In this document: positions 42,930 to 52,253 of the stretch, one piece after another
Numbering within the stretch: the first letter of the stretch is position 1
Layout: every line of letters starts with the position of its first letter
Assembly: GCA_946222995.1 (NCBI GenBank)
Contig: CAMIOS010000009.1
Coordinates: forward strand, 1 to 64,000
Length of the DNA: 64,000 nt
Source: an uncultured Enhydrobacter sp.
GTDB taxonomy: Bacteria > Pseudomonadota > Gammaproteobacteria > Pseudomonadales > Moraxellaceae
Direction of reading: 5' to 3'
Made by a program: the position numbers and the translations under genes
The notes under the pieces: model-generated
The model's database searches: none
What the model saw: only the letters and a program-made list of their open reading frames with translations
What the model was told of the DNA's origin: nothing

Positions 42930-44329
42930 TGAATGAAAATATGAATTGGGTAGCGGCTCACGCGGATTGGTTTTATTTGGTCGGGGCGGTTTTGTTTATC
43001 TTGACTTTGCGTGGTTTATCCAGTCCCAAAACTGCCATTCGTGGCAATCGTTTTGGCATGATTGCAATGGCAATTGCGATTGGTACCACATTTTTTCTTG
43101 CCCCAAGTCCTGTATTTGTGTTGATTATCGGGGCGATGATTTTGGGAGCAATTGTCGGTACTTGGAAAGCGCGTACGGTGGCAATGACCCAAATGCCTGA
43201 AACCGTTGCATTGATGCACTCTTTGGTAGGGCTATCAGCCGTGGCAATTGCGTTGGCAAGCGTGTTACATACGGGGGTGCAACATGACACGGTTGGACGT
43301 TTTGAGCTGTTCGTTGGCTGTTTTATTGGGGCAATTACCTTTTCTGCCTCGATGTTTGCCTTCGGTAAATTGGCGGCAAAACCATGGGCAAAAACCCTCA
43401 AAGGCGGCTGGGTCAAACCAGTACAGGCAATCTTATTTATCGCGATGCTGGTTTATGGGGTGCTATATTTTACCACAGAGTCAATGACGGCCTTTTATGC
43501 CATGACGGCCTTGGCGGTGGTGTTTGGTTGGATGTGGATTGCACCCATTGGCGGCGGTGATATGCCGGTGGTGGTGTCATTGCTAAATTCATTTTCGGGC
43601 TGGGCAGCCGCAGGGATTGGTTTTACCCTTGGCAACAGTATGCTCATTATCGCAGGCTCGCTCGTTGGCTCATCGGGAGCAATTTTATCGTATATCATGT
43701 GTAAAGCCATGAACCGCTCTCTACTTAATGTGCTATTTGGCGGCATTACCAGCGCTACAAGTGCCGCATCAGAAGAAGACAATACGCCAAAAACCTATCG
43801 TACAGGCTCACCGGAAGATGCGGCCTTTATGATGGAAAATTCTAGCAGCGTGGTAATCGTGCCGGGTTATGGTATGGCGCAGGGGCGCGCCCAAAATGCG
43901 GTCAAAGAATTGTACGAGATGCTAAAAGAAGAAGGTGTCAACGTGCGTTTTGCCATCCACCCCGTGGCAGGGCGAATGCCGGGGCATATGAATGTCTTGT
44001 TGGCAGAAGCGGATGTTCCCTATGAAGACATTCTTGAAATGGATGAAATTAACTCCGACTTTGCGGGTACAGATGTGGTGCTAGTCATCGGGGCAAATGA
44101 TGTGGTCAATCCTGCGGCTAAAGACGACCCAAACTCCCCGATTTTTGGTATGCCGATACTTGAAGCAGCCAAAGCCCAAACCGTGATGGTGATTAAGCGC
44201 TCAATGAGCACGGGTTACGCAGGATTGGATAATAGTTTATTTTACCTGGATAAAACCATGATGATTTTTGGTGATGCTAAAAAAGTGGTGGAAGACATGA
44301 TTCGCCATCTCAATGGCACAGGCCACTAA
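42926..44329 (+). CDS. pntB: NAD(P) transhydrogenase subunit beta
   Basis: 467 residues. The N-terminal two thirds contain about nine membrane helices (domain II), including ALMHSLVGLSAVAIALASV and VSLLNSFSGWAAAGIGF. The soluble domain III binds NADP(H): VVIVPGYGMAQGRAQ, IHPVAGRMPGHMNVLLAEA, VLVIGANDVVNPAAKDD and the closing VIKRSMSTGYAGLDN. Third gene of pntAA-pntAB-pntB, followed by a terminator. Confidence 0.96.
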   Translation: MMNENMNWVAAHADWFYLVGAVLFILTLRGLSSPKTAIRGNRFGMIAMAIAIGTTFFLAPSPVFVLIIGAMILGAIVGTWKARTVAMTQMPETVALMHSLVGLSAVAIALASVLHTGVQHDTVGRFELFVGCFIGAITFSASMFAFGKLAAKPWAKTLKGGWVKPVQAILFIAMLVYGVLYFTTESMTAFYAMTALAVVFGWMWIAPIGGGDMPVVVSLLNSFSGWAAAGIGFTLGNSMLIIAGSLVGSSGAILSYIMCKAMNRSLLNVLFGGITSATSAASEEDNTPKTYRTGSPEDAAFMMENSSSVVIVPGYGMAQGRAQNAVKELYEMLKEEGVNVRFAIHPVAGRMPGHMNVLLAEADVPYEDILEMDEINSDFAGTDVVLVIGANDVVNPAAKDDPNSPIFGMPILEAAKAQTVMVIKRSMSTGYAGLDNSLFYLDKTMMIFGDAKKVVEDMIRHLNGTGH

Positions 44330-44376
44330 ATGTCACACGCCACTAAATGTCATCCTGAAATGTTTTGCCTTATGTT

Positions 44377-44410
44377 TAAAAAACCCTGATTATGAAATCG
44401 GGGTTTTTAT
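44377..44410 (+). terminator. Terminator of the pnt operon
   Basis: AAAACCC-TGATT pairs with AATC-GGGGTTTT (about 44379-44408) with one wobble, followed by T residues. Confidence 0.7.
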
Positions 44411-44472
44411 TTGTTATAATCGGTGTACTTTAGACATTTAACAACTTCAAAGACCTTAAACAAGGAAAACTT

Positions 44473-44670
44473 ATGTCTTTAAAATGGAACGACACCCTTG
44501 AAATCGCCATTCAACTTGCCGAAAAATACCCCGATGTCGATGTGCAATATATCCGCTTTACCGATTTGCACCGTTATGTCACCGAGCTTGATGAATTTGA
44601 CGATAATCCCGAAAAATCTACCGAAAAACAACTTGAAGCCATTCAGATGGCGTGGCTTGACGAACTATAA
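44473..44670 (+). CDS. iscX: Fe-S cluster assembly protein IscX
   Basis: 65-residue acidic adaptor that binds the cysteine desulfurase IscS and iron, modulating Fe-S assembly. LKWNDTLEIAIQLAEKYPDVD, VQYIRFTDLHRYVTEL, DEFDDNPEKS and the end AIQMAWLDEL follow E. coli IscX closely. The isc operon is not here; the gene stands alone with CAAGGAAAAC before the ATG and a minus-strand gene end 15 bases downstream. Confidence 0.93.
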   Translation: MSLKWNDTLEIAIQLAEKYPDVDVQYIRFTDLHRYVTELDEFDDNPEKSTEKQLEAIQMAWLDEL

Positions 44671-44684
44671 TTGAGCCATCTAGA

Positions 44685-45506
44685 CTAAGATTTTGGGGCA
44701 GGGCTAGGCGGTAATACCCATTGCCAGTCGGCATTAAAAAACCGCCGAAACACCAGCAACGTGCCAATGGTACAGCCCAGTGTGCTACTGGTGGCGATTA
44801 AAAACATGGTAATAATCTGATATAACACCGCTTGGTGCGGGTTAGCGCCTGCCAAAATTTGCCCCGTCATCATCCCTGGCAAGCTTACCAAACCCACCAC
44901 CATCATACTATTAATGGTGGGCGTGATGCCGTTTTGAATCGCAGCGACCACATAGCCACGAGCGGCTTCCCATGGTGACGCAGATAATGCCAACAAGCTA
45001 TTTATCATGGCTTGCTCACGGTGTAGACTATTGACCAGCTGGTTCATGGATAGCGAAACGGCGGTCAACGAATTGCCCAAAATCAATCCCAACAGCGGAA
45101 TCATCACTTGCGGAAGAAACCAAGCGTGATGCGGCGTAGAAAGTACCCACCAACCACCAAAAATCGCCACCACCCAACTACTGACAAACACCGCTGTCAG
45201 TGTATCCCAAATCAAGCCTTGATAAGGTTTTTTTACCCGATTTTTGGCAGCGATACTGGCGATTAAGGTCATAAACGTCAAAATAGCTAAGACTTCATAC
45301 CATTGTTCACGGGCAAAAATCCATGCCAAAACCAAGCCAATCAAACTCAATTGTATAACGGTACGTAGACTGGCAATCATAAGTTCTTTAACAATGCCCA
45401 AGCCAAGCCATGCACTAATCGCTATGACTAGTAATAAAGCCACACTTGCCAAGGCAACTTGCTGATAGCTGATGGTTGCCATCGCACTTGCCACCAATAT
45501 TAGCAT
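44685..45506 (-). CDS. fetB: FetB-type ABC exporter permease (UPF0014)
   Basis: Membrane subunit of a FetAB-like transporter; E. coli FetAB exports iron and protects from oxidative stress. About 273 residues with six to seven hydrophobic helices and the family segment VGLVSLPGMMTGQILAGANPHQAVLYQI. The start used has AGGGG eight bases upstream and overlaps the ATPase stop by seven bases. The frame is open back to an ATG at 45533, and an internal ATG 24 bases downstream is also possible. Substrate assignment is by family only. Confidence 0.82.
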   Translation of the reverse strand: MLILVASAMATISYQQVALASVALLLVIAISAWLGLGIVKELMIASLRTVIQLSLIGLVLAWIFAREQWYEVLAILTFMTLIASIAAKNRVKKPYQGLIWDTLTAVFVSSWVVAIFGGWWVLSTPHHAWFLPQVMIPLLGLILGNSLTAVSLSMNQLVNSLHREQAMINSLLALSASPWEAARGYVVAAIQNGITPTINSMMVVGLVSLPGMMTGQILAGANPHQAVLYQIITMFLIATSSTLGCTIGTLLVFRRFFNADWQWVLPPSPAPKS

Positions 45507-46159
45507 TGCAATTGCCCCTGTGACATCTGCCAATGTCTCGTCCCAAAGTCTAACAGTCGCTGAATTTGCGTCGGTTCATGGCTTATCCATACAACTGTTG
45601 CGGCAGGATGGGTGTTATACCAATGGGTAATGAATGTTTCGACTTGGTGAGTGGTTGTATTATCAAGCGAGGCGGTTGGCTCATCAAGTAATAAAACAGC
45701 AGGCTGCAGTTGAAGGGTACGAAGCAGATTAACAAGCTGTTTTTCGCCGCCTGATAGCACACGGCTGTCTTGTTGCAAAAAATTGTCGGATTTGCCGAGT
45801 TGGGCTAAATGTTGCAGATGCCAGTCAAGGTTAAAGGTTTGATTTTGATGAAATTTTAATAAAAAAGGCAGTTTTAGATTATCCAAAACCGTGCCTTCAA
45901 TCATTTCACCCATTTGAGCAAGATACGCCACTTGCGAACGCCAGACCGCAGGCGTTAGTTGTTGCAAAGTTTTATCATTTAACGTCATATGACCCGAACT
46001 TATCGGCAACAATGACGCCAACAGTTTTAGTAGTAATGATTTGCCACTGCCTGATTGTCCGGTTAATAAAATAAAATCATGCGGCAACACTTGCCCTGCC
46101 GCTTGATGGATCAGTATTTTATCAGCTATTTGAAAGGTTAGTTGGTTAAAGTTAAGCAT
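45500..46159 (-). CDS. fetA: FetA-type ABC exporter ATP-binding protein
   Basis: 219-residue ATPase. Walker A GQSGSGKSLLLKLLA (about 34-48), Q-loop VAYLAQMGEMIEG, signature SRVLSGGEKQLVNLLR (normally LSGGEKQR; here Leu follows the Gln), Walker B AVLLLDEPTASLD and switch His in VVWISHEP. Immediately upstream of the UPF0014 permease with overlapping ends, so the two are a coupled pair. No good ribosome site is visible before the ATG. Confidence 0.83.
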   Translation of the reverse strand: MLNFNQLTFQIADKILIHQAAGQVLPHDFILLTGQSGSGKSLLLKLLASLLPISSGHMTLNDKTLQQLTPAVWRSQVAYLAQMGEMIEGTVLDNLKLPFLLKFHQNQTFNLDWHLQHLAQLGKSDNFLQQDSRVLSGGEKQLVNLLRTLQLQPAVLLLDEPTASLDNTTTHQVETFITHWYNTHPAATVVWISHEPTQIQRLLDFGTRHWQMSQGQLQC

Positions 46160-46176
46160 AAAATAAGTGAGGTTGG

Positions 46177-46740
46177 TTATTGTAGTGTCAATTTATCCCA
46201 TAAAACTTCTTTACCGCCATCTAAGCGTGCCACCACACGAGCGAGCACAAATAGCCAGTCAGATAACCGATTGATAAATTGCGAACTCACAGTCGACACA
46301 TTGCCATCTCGTTCATTTAATGCCACCAATAATCGCTCACTATCTCGTGCTAGACAACGAGCGATATGCACTTGACTGGTGGCAATCGAGCCTGCCGGTA
46401 GAATGAAGTCCTTGAGCGGTGGTAAATTCTCGTTCCATTCATCAATTTGGCATTCAAGCTCGGCGACATAGTCAGCCAAAATACCCTTGTATGCTGGCAT
46501 CGCAAGTTCGCCGCCAAGGTTAAATAACTGGTGCTGAATTCGGCTGAGTTTGTCATCAAATTCCCGATGATTTGCTTGTATTAAATAACCACGTAACAGA
46601 CCGATTTGCGAGTTTAATAAATCCACGTTTCCCATCGCATCAAAGCGTAAATCAGCTTTTGACAGCCGTGAGCCGTCTGCCATACCCGTTGTGCCGTCAT
46701 CGCCGGTACGAGTATAAATTTTAGATAGTCGATTGCCCAT
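46177..46740 (-). CDS. Cob(I)alamin adenosyltransferase, PduO type
   Basis: Makes adenosylcobalamin from ATP and cob(I)alamin. 187 residues. The N-terminal ATP-binding stretch KIYTRTGDDGTTGMADGSRLSKADLR and the later CLARDSERLLVALNE and INRLSDWLFVLARV are PduO-type hallmarks. It ends 18 bases before fetA on the same strand, so possibly transcribed with it, though no functional link is evident. No cobalamin-synthesis gene is in the window, so the enzyme would act in salvage. Confidence 0.92.
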   Translation of the reverse strand: MGNRLSKIYTRTGDDGTTGMADGSRLSKADLRFDAMGNVDLLNSQIGLLRGYLIQANHREFDDKLSRIQHQLFNLGGELAMPAYKGILADYVAELECQIDEWNENLPPLKDFILPAGSIATSQVHIARCLARDSERLLVALNERDGNVSTVSSQFINRLSDWLFVLARVVARLDGGKEVLWDKLTLQ

Positions 46741-46844
46741 TTTTAATACTTATCACATTCAAAGATACCAAATCATAGCACTTTTGGGAAAATTTCGGTA
46801 TCATAAATGATTGACTAAAATATTCTTACACTTAAAGGTGCCTT

Positions 46845-48311
46845 ATGACACAACCAATGCCTATCATGATTTACGACTCTATGAGCGGACAAAAACGTCC
46901 CTTTACGCCCATTCACGCAGGCAAAGTCGGAATGTATGTGTGCGGCATGACCGTCTATGATTATTGTCATATCGGGCACGCTCGGGTGATGGTAGGTTTT
47001 GACATCGTCGTACGCTGGCTGCGTCATCTTGGCTATGATGTCAATTACGTGCGTAACATCACTGACATTGACGACAAAATCATCAACCGAGCCAACGAAA
47101 ACGGCGAAACTATCTTTGCCTTGACCGAGCGCTTTATCCAAGCCATGCACGAGGATGCCGATAAACTTGGCTGCGAACGCCCCAATCGCGAACCACGAGC
47201 CACCGACTTTATTGACCAAATGCAAGACCTTATCCAAACCTTGATGGATAAAAATTTAGCCTATAAAGGTAACTCCTTAAATGGGCCGGGCGATGTGTAT
47301 TATGCGGTGGAAAATTTTGCCGACTATGGCAAGCTGTCAAAACGTAAACTTGCCGATATGCAAGCAGGGGCAAGTGAGCGGGTGCTGTTTACAGGAGCAG
47401 GGGGCGAGACCGACAAAAAAAATCCGTTTGACTTTGTGCTATGGAAAGCCGCAAAAGAAAATGAACCGCAAGAGACCAAATGGCAGTCACCGTGGGGCGT
47501 GGGTCGTCCTGGGTGGCATATCGAATGCTCGGCGATGAGTACCTGCTGCCTTGGGGAAACCTTTGACATTCATGGTGGTGGGCATGATTTACAGTTTCCA
47601 CACCACGAGAATGAAATTGCCCAATCGGAAGGAGCAACGGGCAAAACCTACGCCAATAACTGGATGCACGTTGGCTTTATCAATGTTGATGGCGAAAAAA
47701 TGTCAAAATCGCTTGGCAATTTTTTTACCATTCGGGATGTGATGAAAGCGTTTCACCCTGAAACAATTCGCTTTTTTATTTTATCCAGCCATTACCGAAG
47801 TCCTGTGAATTTCTCGGATACCGCGTTAAAAGAAGCACACACCAGTTTAACGCGTCTGTATCAAGCGTTAAAATCGGTGGAAAGCCTAAGCATGAATGAA
47901 GCGATTACAATAAACAATGATTACCAAACCGCCTTTAACCAAGCCATGAATGACGACTTTAATACGGCGGGGGCGATTGCGCTACTGTTTAACCTTGTTC
48001 GTGACATCAATAAAGCCGTGAATTTAGCCACGCCTAAAGGCGATGCCCAAGCGGTGGCATTGGCGAATTTACTCAAAGACTTGGCAAAACCGCTAAACAT
48101 TTTACAGCTTAATCCAAGCGAATTTTTACAAGCTCAAATCGGTGAAAGTGGCGGTTTAAGCGATGGCGAGATCGAAGCCCAAATCGAAGCGCGCAAACAC
48201 GCCAAAGCTAACAAAGACTTTGCCAAAGCCGACCAAATTCGTAATGACTTAAAAGCTCAAGGTATTGAACTGGAAGATGGTAAAAATGGGACAACATGGC
48301 GGAGAATTTAA
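46845..48311 (+). CDS. cysS: Cysteinyl-tRNA synthetase
   Basis: Class I aminoacyl-tRNA synthetase, 488 residues. Zinc ligands begin with VCGMTVYDYCHIGHARV, which also contains the HIGH motif. GWHIECSAMSTCCLGETFDIHGGG and FPHHENEIAQSE supply the remaining ligands and binding-site residues. KMSKS is present as GEKMSKSLGNF (about 283-293). The C-terminal anticodon-binding helices (EARKHAKANKDFAKADQIRNDL) are complete. A promoter for the next gene begins 10 bases after its stop. Confidence 0.97.
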   Translation: MTQPMPIMIYDSMSGQKRPFTPIHAGKVGMYVCGMTVYDYCHIGHARVMVGFDIVVRWLRHLGYDVNYVRNITDIDDKIINRANENGETIFALTERFIQAMHEDADKLGCERPNREPRATDFIDQMQDLIQTLMDKNLAYKGNSLNGPGDVYYAVENFADYGKLSKRKLADMQAGASERVLFTGAGGETDKKNPFDFVLWKAAKENEPQETKWQSPWGVGRPGWHIECSAMSTCCLGETFDIHGGGHDLQFPHHENEIAQSEGATGKTYANNWMHVGFINVDGEKMSKSLGNFFTIRDVMKAFHPETIRFFILSSHYRSPVNFSDTALKEAHTSLTRLYQALKSVESLSMNEAITINNDYQTAFNQAMNDDFNTAGAIALLFNLVRDINKAVNLATPKGDAQAVALANLLKDLAKPLNILQLNPSEFLQAQIGESGGLSDGEIEAQIEARKHAKANKDFAKADQIRNDLKAQGIELEDGKNGTTWRRI

Positions 48312-48320
48312 AAAATTGGT

Positions 48321-48349
48321 TTGACGAATAGCCATTAAATAAGTACAAT
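48321..48349 (+). promoter_or_regulatory. Strong sigma-70-type promoter upstream of guaB
   Basis: TTGACG (48321-48326) and TACAAT (48344-48349) are separated by exactly 17 bases. Transcription would start near 48356, giving a leader of about 160 bases before guaB that contains the terminator at 48413-48457. Confidence 0.6.
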
Positions 48350-48412
48350 ATGCGGTTAATTTTAAAACTTATTTAATGGTGTCAATTGAAACGACAAATG
48401 ACAACACGCTAA

Positions 48413-48457
48413 CGCAAAAGGCTGGGCAGGAAACTGTTCAGCCTTTTGCGGTTTTTT
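48413..48457 (+). terminator. Intrinsic terminator within the guaB leader
   Basis: CGCAAAAGGCTG (48413-48424) and CAGCCTTTTGCG (48439-48450) form a perfect 12-base stem with a 14-base loop, followed by GTTTTTT. It lies after the promoter at 48321 and before the guaB start, so it can end cysS read-through and may also attenuate guaB. Confidence 0.85.
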
Positions 48458-48515
48458 GGCTGTTGAAATTTTGATGTTGGCATCGCTCCAAAATTTATTG
48501 ATAAACGAGGTCACT

Positions 48516-49982
48516 ATGTTAAGAATTGTCGATGAAGCACTCACCTTTGATGATGTGCTTTTGCTCCCTGCTTATTCTGAAGTCTTGCCAAAAACGGTTG
48601 ACCTAAAAACTCATCTTACCCGAGATATCACCCTAAACTTACCGCTGATTTCGGCTGCGATGGATACTGTAACTGAAGCCAAAATGGCAATTTCGATGGC
48701 ACAATTAGGCGGCATGGGTATTATTCATAAAAACATGGATATCGCTCGCCAAGCTCGCCAAGTTCGCCATGTCAAAAAATTTGAAGCAGGTACGGTTGCT
48801 GACCCAATTACCGTAACACCGGATGTTACCGTAGGGGAAGTATTACGTATTACTCGCGAAAATAAAATTAGCGGGGTGCCTGTGGTGCAAAATGGTCAAG
48901 TGGTGGGTATCGTGACGCATCGTGATATCCGTTTTGAAACCAACCTTGAACAGCCTGTCAGCAATATCATGACACCAAAAGACAAACTGATCACAGTTAA
49001 AGAAGGTGAAAGCCAAGAAAATATTAAACGTTTACTGCATGAACATCGCATTGAAAAAGTGATTGTGGTGGATGATCATTTTGCCCTAAAAGGTTTGATT
49101 ACGGTTAATGACTTTACCAAGGCTGAAAATAATCCCAATGCTGCTAAAGATAGCAAAGGTCGTCTGCGTGTCGGGGCGGCAGTCGGTACAGGCGCAGACA
49201 CTGAAGCTCGTGTTGAGGCATTAGTTGCCGCTAACGTGGACGTGATTGTGGTTGATACGGCTCACGGACATTCAAAAGGTGTCATTGACCGTGTGGCATG
49301 GGTCAAAAAGCACTACCCACAAATTCAAGTTATAGGTGGCAATATTGCAACGGGCGATGCCGCGCTTGCATTGCGTGATGCGGGGGCGGATGCGGTTAAA
49401 GTCGGTATTGGGCCTGGCTCGATTTGTACCACGCGTATCATTGCGGGCGTGGGCGTGCCACAGATTTCAGCGATTAGCAATGTCGCCGAAGCCTTAAAAA
49501 ATGACATTCCACTGATTGCCGACGGTGGTATCCGTTTCTCTGGCGATATGGCAAAAGCCATTGTGGCAGGGGCATCGTGTATTATGGTGGGCTCACTGCT
49601 TGCTGGCACAGAAGAAGCGCCAGGGGAAGTCGAGCTTTATCAAGGTCGTTATTATAAAGCTTATCGTGGCATGGGCTCTTTGGGGGCTATGTCTGGTTCA
49701 AATGGCTCATCAGACCGCTATTTCCAAGACGCTAAAGAAGGGGTAGAAAAACTTGTGCCAGAAGGTATTGAAGGTCGCGTTCCATACAAAGGACCGGTTG
49801 CTGCGATTGTCAATCAATTAGGCGGCGGTCTTCGCTCTTCGATGGGTTATACAGGCTGTGCCACCATTGAAGATATGCGCAGCAAACCGCAATTTGTACG
49901 GGTAACGTCGGCAGGTATGCAAGAATCGCATGTCCATGATGTACAAATCACCAAAGAAGCGCCAAACTATCGAGTGAACTAA
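48516..49982 (+). CDS. guaB: Inosine-5'-monophosphate dehydrogenase
   Basis: IMP to XMP with NAD, the committed step to GMP. 488 residues. The TIM barrel starts LTFDDVLLLPAYSEVLP; two CBS domains occupy about residues 93-200 (ISGVPVVQNGQVVGIVTHRD). The catalytic loop IGPGSICTTRIIAGVGVP carries the active-site Cys, followed by the flap YRGMGSLGAM. GAGGT six bases before the ATG fixes the start; a longer frame begins 60 bases upstream inside the leader. No guaA follows. Confidence 0.97.
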   Translation: MLRIVDEALTFDDVLLLPAYSEVLPKTVDLKTHLTRDITLNLPLISAAMDTVTEAKMAISMAQLGGMGIIHKNMDIARQARQVRHVKKFEAGTVADPITVTPDVTVGEVLRITRENKISGVPVVQNGQVVGIVTHRDIRFETNLEQPVSNIMTPKDKLITVKEGESQENIKRLLHEHRIEKVIVVDDHFALKGLITVNDFTKAENNPNAAKDSKGRLRVGAAVGTGADTEARVEALVAANVDVIVVDTAHGHSKGVIDRVAWVKKHYPQIQVIGGNIATGDAALALRDAGADAVKVGIGPGSICTTRIIAGVGVPQISAISNVAEALKNDIPLIADGGIRFSGDMAKAIVAGASCIMVGSLLAGTEEAPGEVELYQGRYYKAYRGMGSLGAMSGSNGSSDRYFQDAKEGVEKLVPEGIEGRVPYKGPVAAIVNQLGGGLRSSMGYTGCATIEDMRSKPQFVRVTSAGMQESHVHDVQITKEAPNYRVN

Positions 49983-50017
49983 GTGTTAAAGTAAATTTAA
50001 ACGGATTTTGAACAATG

Positions 50018-50043
50018 AAAAGTCGGGTTATGCTCGGCTTTTT
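50018..50043 (+). terminator. Terminator of guaB
   Basis: AAAAGTCGGG (50018-50027) pairs, with G-T wobbles, with GCTCGGCTTTT (about 50032-50042), followed by T residues. Confidence 0.7.
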
Positions 50044-50079
50044 CACTTATATCATGCTTGCTAACCTACAGGGTCATCT

Positions 50080-50784
50080 ATGAAGATATATCCACAAAAA
50101 TTCTCTGTCATCGCCCTAAGCTGCTTATTCATGCTTAGTGCGTGTGATAAAAAAAATACCAATCAGACGACCACCCCCACGGATGCCTCTATTACTAATT
50201 CTATGGCTTCTATTGCCACGACTATTGCCACGACTTCAGTTAGCGCATCAGCGAATAATCAAACTATCACAGGGATAACCACCCAAAACAGCTTTTCATC
50301 GTCAGTTTATCCTAAAATTATGTCCACCATGCTGGTGGGTGGCATTCTGACAGCCTATGCCGATGAAAAACAACTCGACGCTAACCAGCGCACATGTTTA
50401 ATCCAAGCTGATTTATCAAAAGCTGCCCCGCAACTGCAAGCGATTTTTGACCAAAAACAATCCGCTGCCGATAAAAAAGCCTTTGACGAGATATATAGTG
50501 GTCAAACAGGCAAGCAAGCACTTGATTTTACCACGCAGTCGATTCGTTTTGGCATGGGGTTATTGGGCGATCAACCACCGACGCTTAATCCTAGCGATAA
50601 AGCCAAAATTGACGCTTTTAATCAGTCTGCACCTGCTCAACATATCAAAACCTTAATTGACGAAAAACAAGAGTTGACTATTATTTTGCCCATTGTCAAC
50701 GAGCAAATCAAACGTTGTGGTTTTCAAGAAATTCCCATGCAGGCTATTTTAGCTCAACTGCCTGCCTCTAATAGCCAACCGTAA
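50080..50784 (+). CDS. Predicted lipoprotein, unknown function
   Basis: 234 residues. A lysine-containing N-terminus and hydrophobic core run into the lipobox LSAC (Cys22), followed by DKKN, so the mature protein is lipid-anchored. A Thr/Ser/Ala-rich linker (about 27-75) precedes a helical domain (about 80-228) with two cysteines, TCLIQAD (about 108) and RCGFQEIP (about 216), which could form a disulfide. I do not recognise the family. It precedes glmM by 91 bases but a separate promoter is likely. Confidence 0.75.
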   Translation: MKIYPQKFSVIALSCLFMLSACDKKNTNQTTTPTDASITNSMASIATTIATTSVSASANNQTITGITTQNSFSSSVYPKIMSTMLVGGILTAYADEKQLDANQRTCLIQADLSKAAPQLQAIFDQKQSAADKKAFDEIYSGQTGKQALDFTTQSIRFGMGLLGDQPPTLNPSDKAKIDAFNQSAPAQHIKTLIDEKQELTIILPIVNEQIKRCGFQEIPMQAILAQLPASNSQP

Positions 50785-50835
50785 TTTAATTCTAGGAAAT
50801 AACACACAATCAAAACTGCAATTTTGCTGCAATTT

Positions 50836-50844
50836 TGCTATGCT
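50836..50844 (+). promoter_or_regulatory. Candidate extended -10 element for glmM
   Basis: TGCTATGCT lies 32 bases before the glmM ATG, in a stretch with a tandem GCAATTTTGCT repeat. The -35 region is weak. Confidence 0.35.
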
Positions 50845-50875
50845 ATTTGCGACTAAAACATAGGAAAAACCGTAT

Positions 50876-52228
50876 ATGAGTTATTTTGGTACTGATGGGA
50901 TTCGAGGTAAGTTTGGCGAAATGCCTATCCATCCGCAATTTTTAATTAAACTTGGCTACGCCACAGGCAAGGTGTTGCTCGACAACCGAACTGACCACTC
51001 TAATCATCACCCAAATGTTATTATTGGCAAAGATACTCGCCTATCTGGCTATGTTATTGAAGCGTGTCTGCAAGCGGGTTTTAATGCCGCTGGCGTCGAT
51101 GTTCATATGCTTGGCGTGATTCCTACGCCTGCGATTGCGCATCTTACCCGCAGTTTTCATGCGGATGCGGGCGTGGTGATTTCAGCATCGCATAATCCAT
51201 TTTATGACAATGGCGTAAAAATTTTTTCTAGTGAAGGCAAAAAAATCTCTGACGACATGCAACAAGCAATTAATGAAAAACTGGCAGAAATTGAACATAC
51301 AAATATCAATATAGACAATCCTGAAGCATTGGGGCGTCATTTTCGTGTTGAAGATGCCAAAGGGCGTTATATCGAGTTTTGTAAAGGTTCATTTCCTTAT
51401 AATCTTAACCTAAATCGCCTAAAAATTGTTGTCGATTGTGCCAACGGGGCAGGTTATAGCGTCGCCCCAAGAGTGCTTCGTGAATTGGGGGCGCATGTGG
51501 TTAGTATTGGCACTGATCCCAACGGTACTAATATCAATGACAATATTGGCTCAACCCATCCTGCGGCATTGCAACAAGCAGTTTTAGCCAATCAAGCAGA
51601 TTTGGGCATTGCGCTTGATGGTGATGGTGATCGTATTATTATGGTCGATGAAAAAGGCAAATTGGTCGATGGTGATGTGATTCTCTATATTTTAGCCACC
51701 AAAGGTGAGCAAAAAGCCAAAGGCGTGGTGGGCACACTTATGTCCAATATGGGGTTACAACTGGCTTTTGAGCGAGAGGGTATTGCTTTTGAACGTGCCA
51801 AAGTCGGTGACCGTTATGTCATGCAAGGCTTGGAAAAAAATAACTGGACGTTGGGTGGTGAATCTTCTGGACATATTTTGACCCTTGATAAAGCCACAAC
51901 AGGTGATGCGATAGTGGCAGGCTTGCAAGTTTTAGCTATCTTGGCTAACACCAATCAAACATTGGGTGACCTCACTAAGGGCTATAATGAACTGCCGCAG
52001 AAACTGATCAATGTCCGCCTACCAATAAAACAAGACCCATATAATTTTCCAAACTTAGTAGAAAAGTTTAATCAAGCTGAAGATAAGCTAAAAGGTCGTG
52101 GTCGTCTACTCATTCGTCAGTCAGGGACAGAGCCACTTATTCGTGTGATGGTCGAAAGCGATGATGAAATTGAATGTGATATGCTTGCCAATGAATTAGC
52201 GGCTGCGGTCAAAGCAGAAATGGCATAA
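50876..52228 (+). CDS. glmM: Phosphoglucosamine mutase
   Basis: Glucosamine-6-phosphate to glucosamine-1-phosphate, feeding UDP-GlcNAc for peptidoglycan and lipid A. 450 residues. FGTDGIRGKFG at the N-terminus, the phosphoserine loop VVISASHNPFYDNGVKIF (Ser about 105), the Mg loop ALDGDGDRIIMVD, sugar loop GGESSGHIL and phosphate loop RQSGTEPLIRVMVE are all present. The GlmM-type metal and sugar loops separate it from phosphomannomutase. Confidence 0.96.
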   Translation: MSYFGTDGIRGKFGEMPIHPQFLIKLGYATGKVLLDNRTDHSNHHPNVIIGKDTRLSGYVIEACLQAGFNAAGVDVHMLGVIPTPAIAHLTRSFHADAGVVISASHNPFYDNGVKIFSSEGKKISDDMQQAINEKLAEIEHTNINIDNPEALGRHFRVEDAKGRYIEFCKGSFPYNLNLNRLKIVVDCANGAGYSVAPRVLRELGAHVVSIGTDPNGTNINDNIGSTHPAALQQAVLANQADLGIALDGDGDRIIMVDEKGKLVDGDVILYILATKGEQKAKGVVGTLMSNMGLQLAFEREGIAFERAKVGDRYVMQGLEKNNWTLGGESSGHILTLDKATTGDAIVAGLQVLAILANTNQTLGDLTKGYNELPQKLINVRLPIKQDPYNFPNLVEKFNQAEDKLKGRGRLLIRQSGTEPLIRVMVESDDEIECDMLANELAAAVKAEMA

Positions 52229-52253
52229 ATTATTGATAATTATAAGGAAAAAA

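Noticed and set aside
42973..43416. 147-codon minus-strand frame opposite pntB
   Set aside because: Shadow of a conserved membrane protein; composition is explained by the opposite strand.
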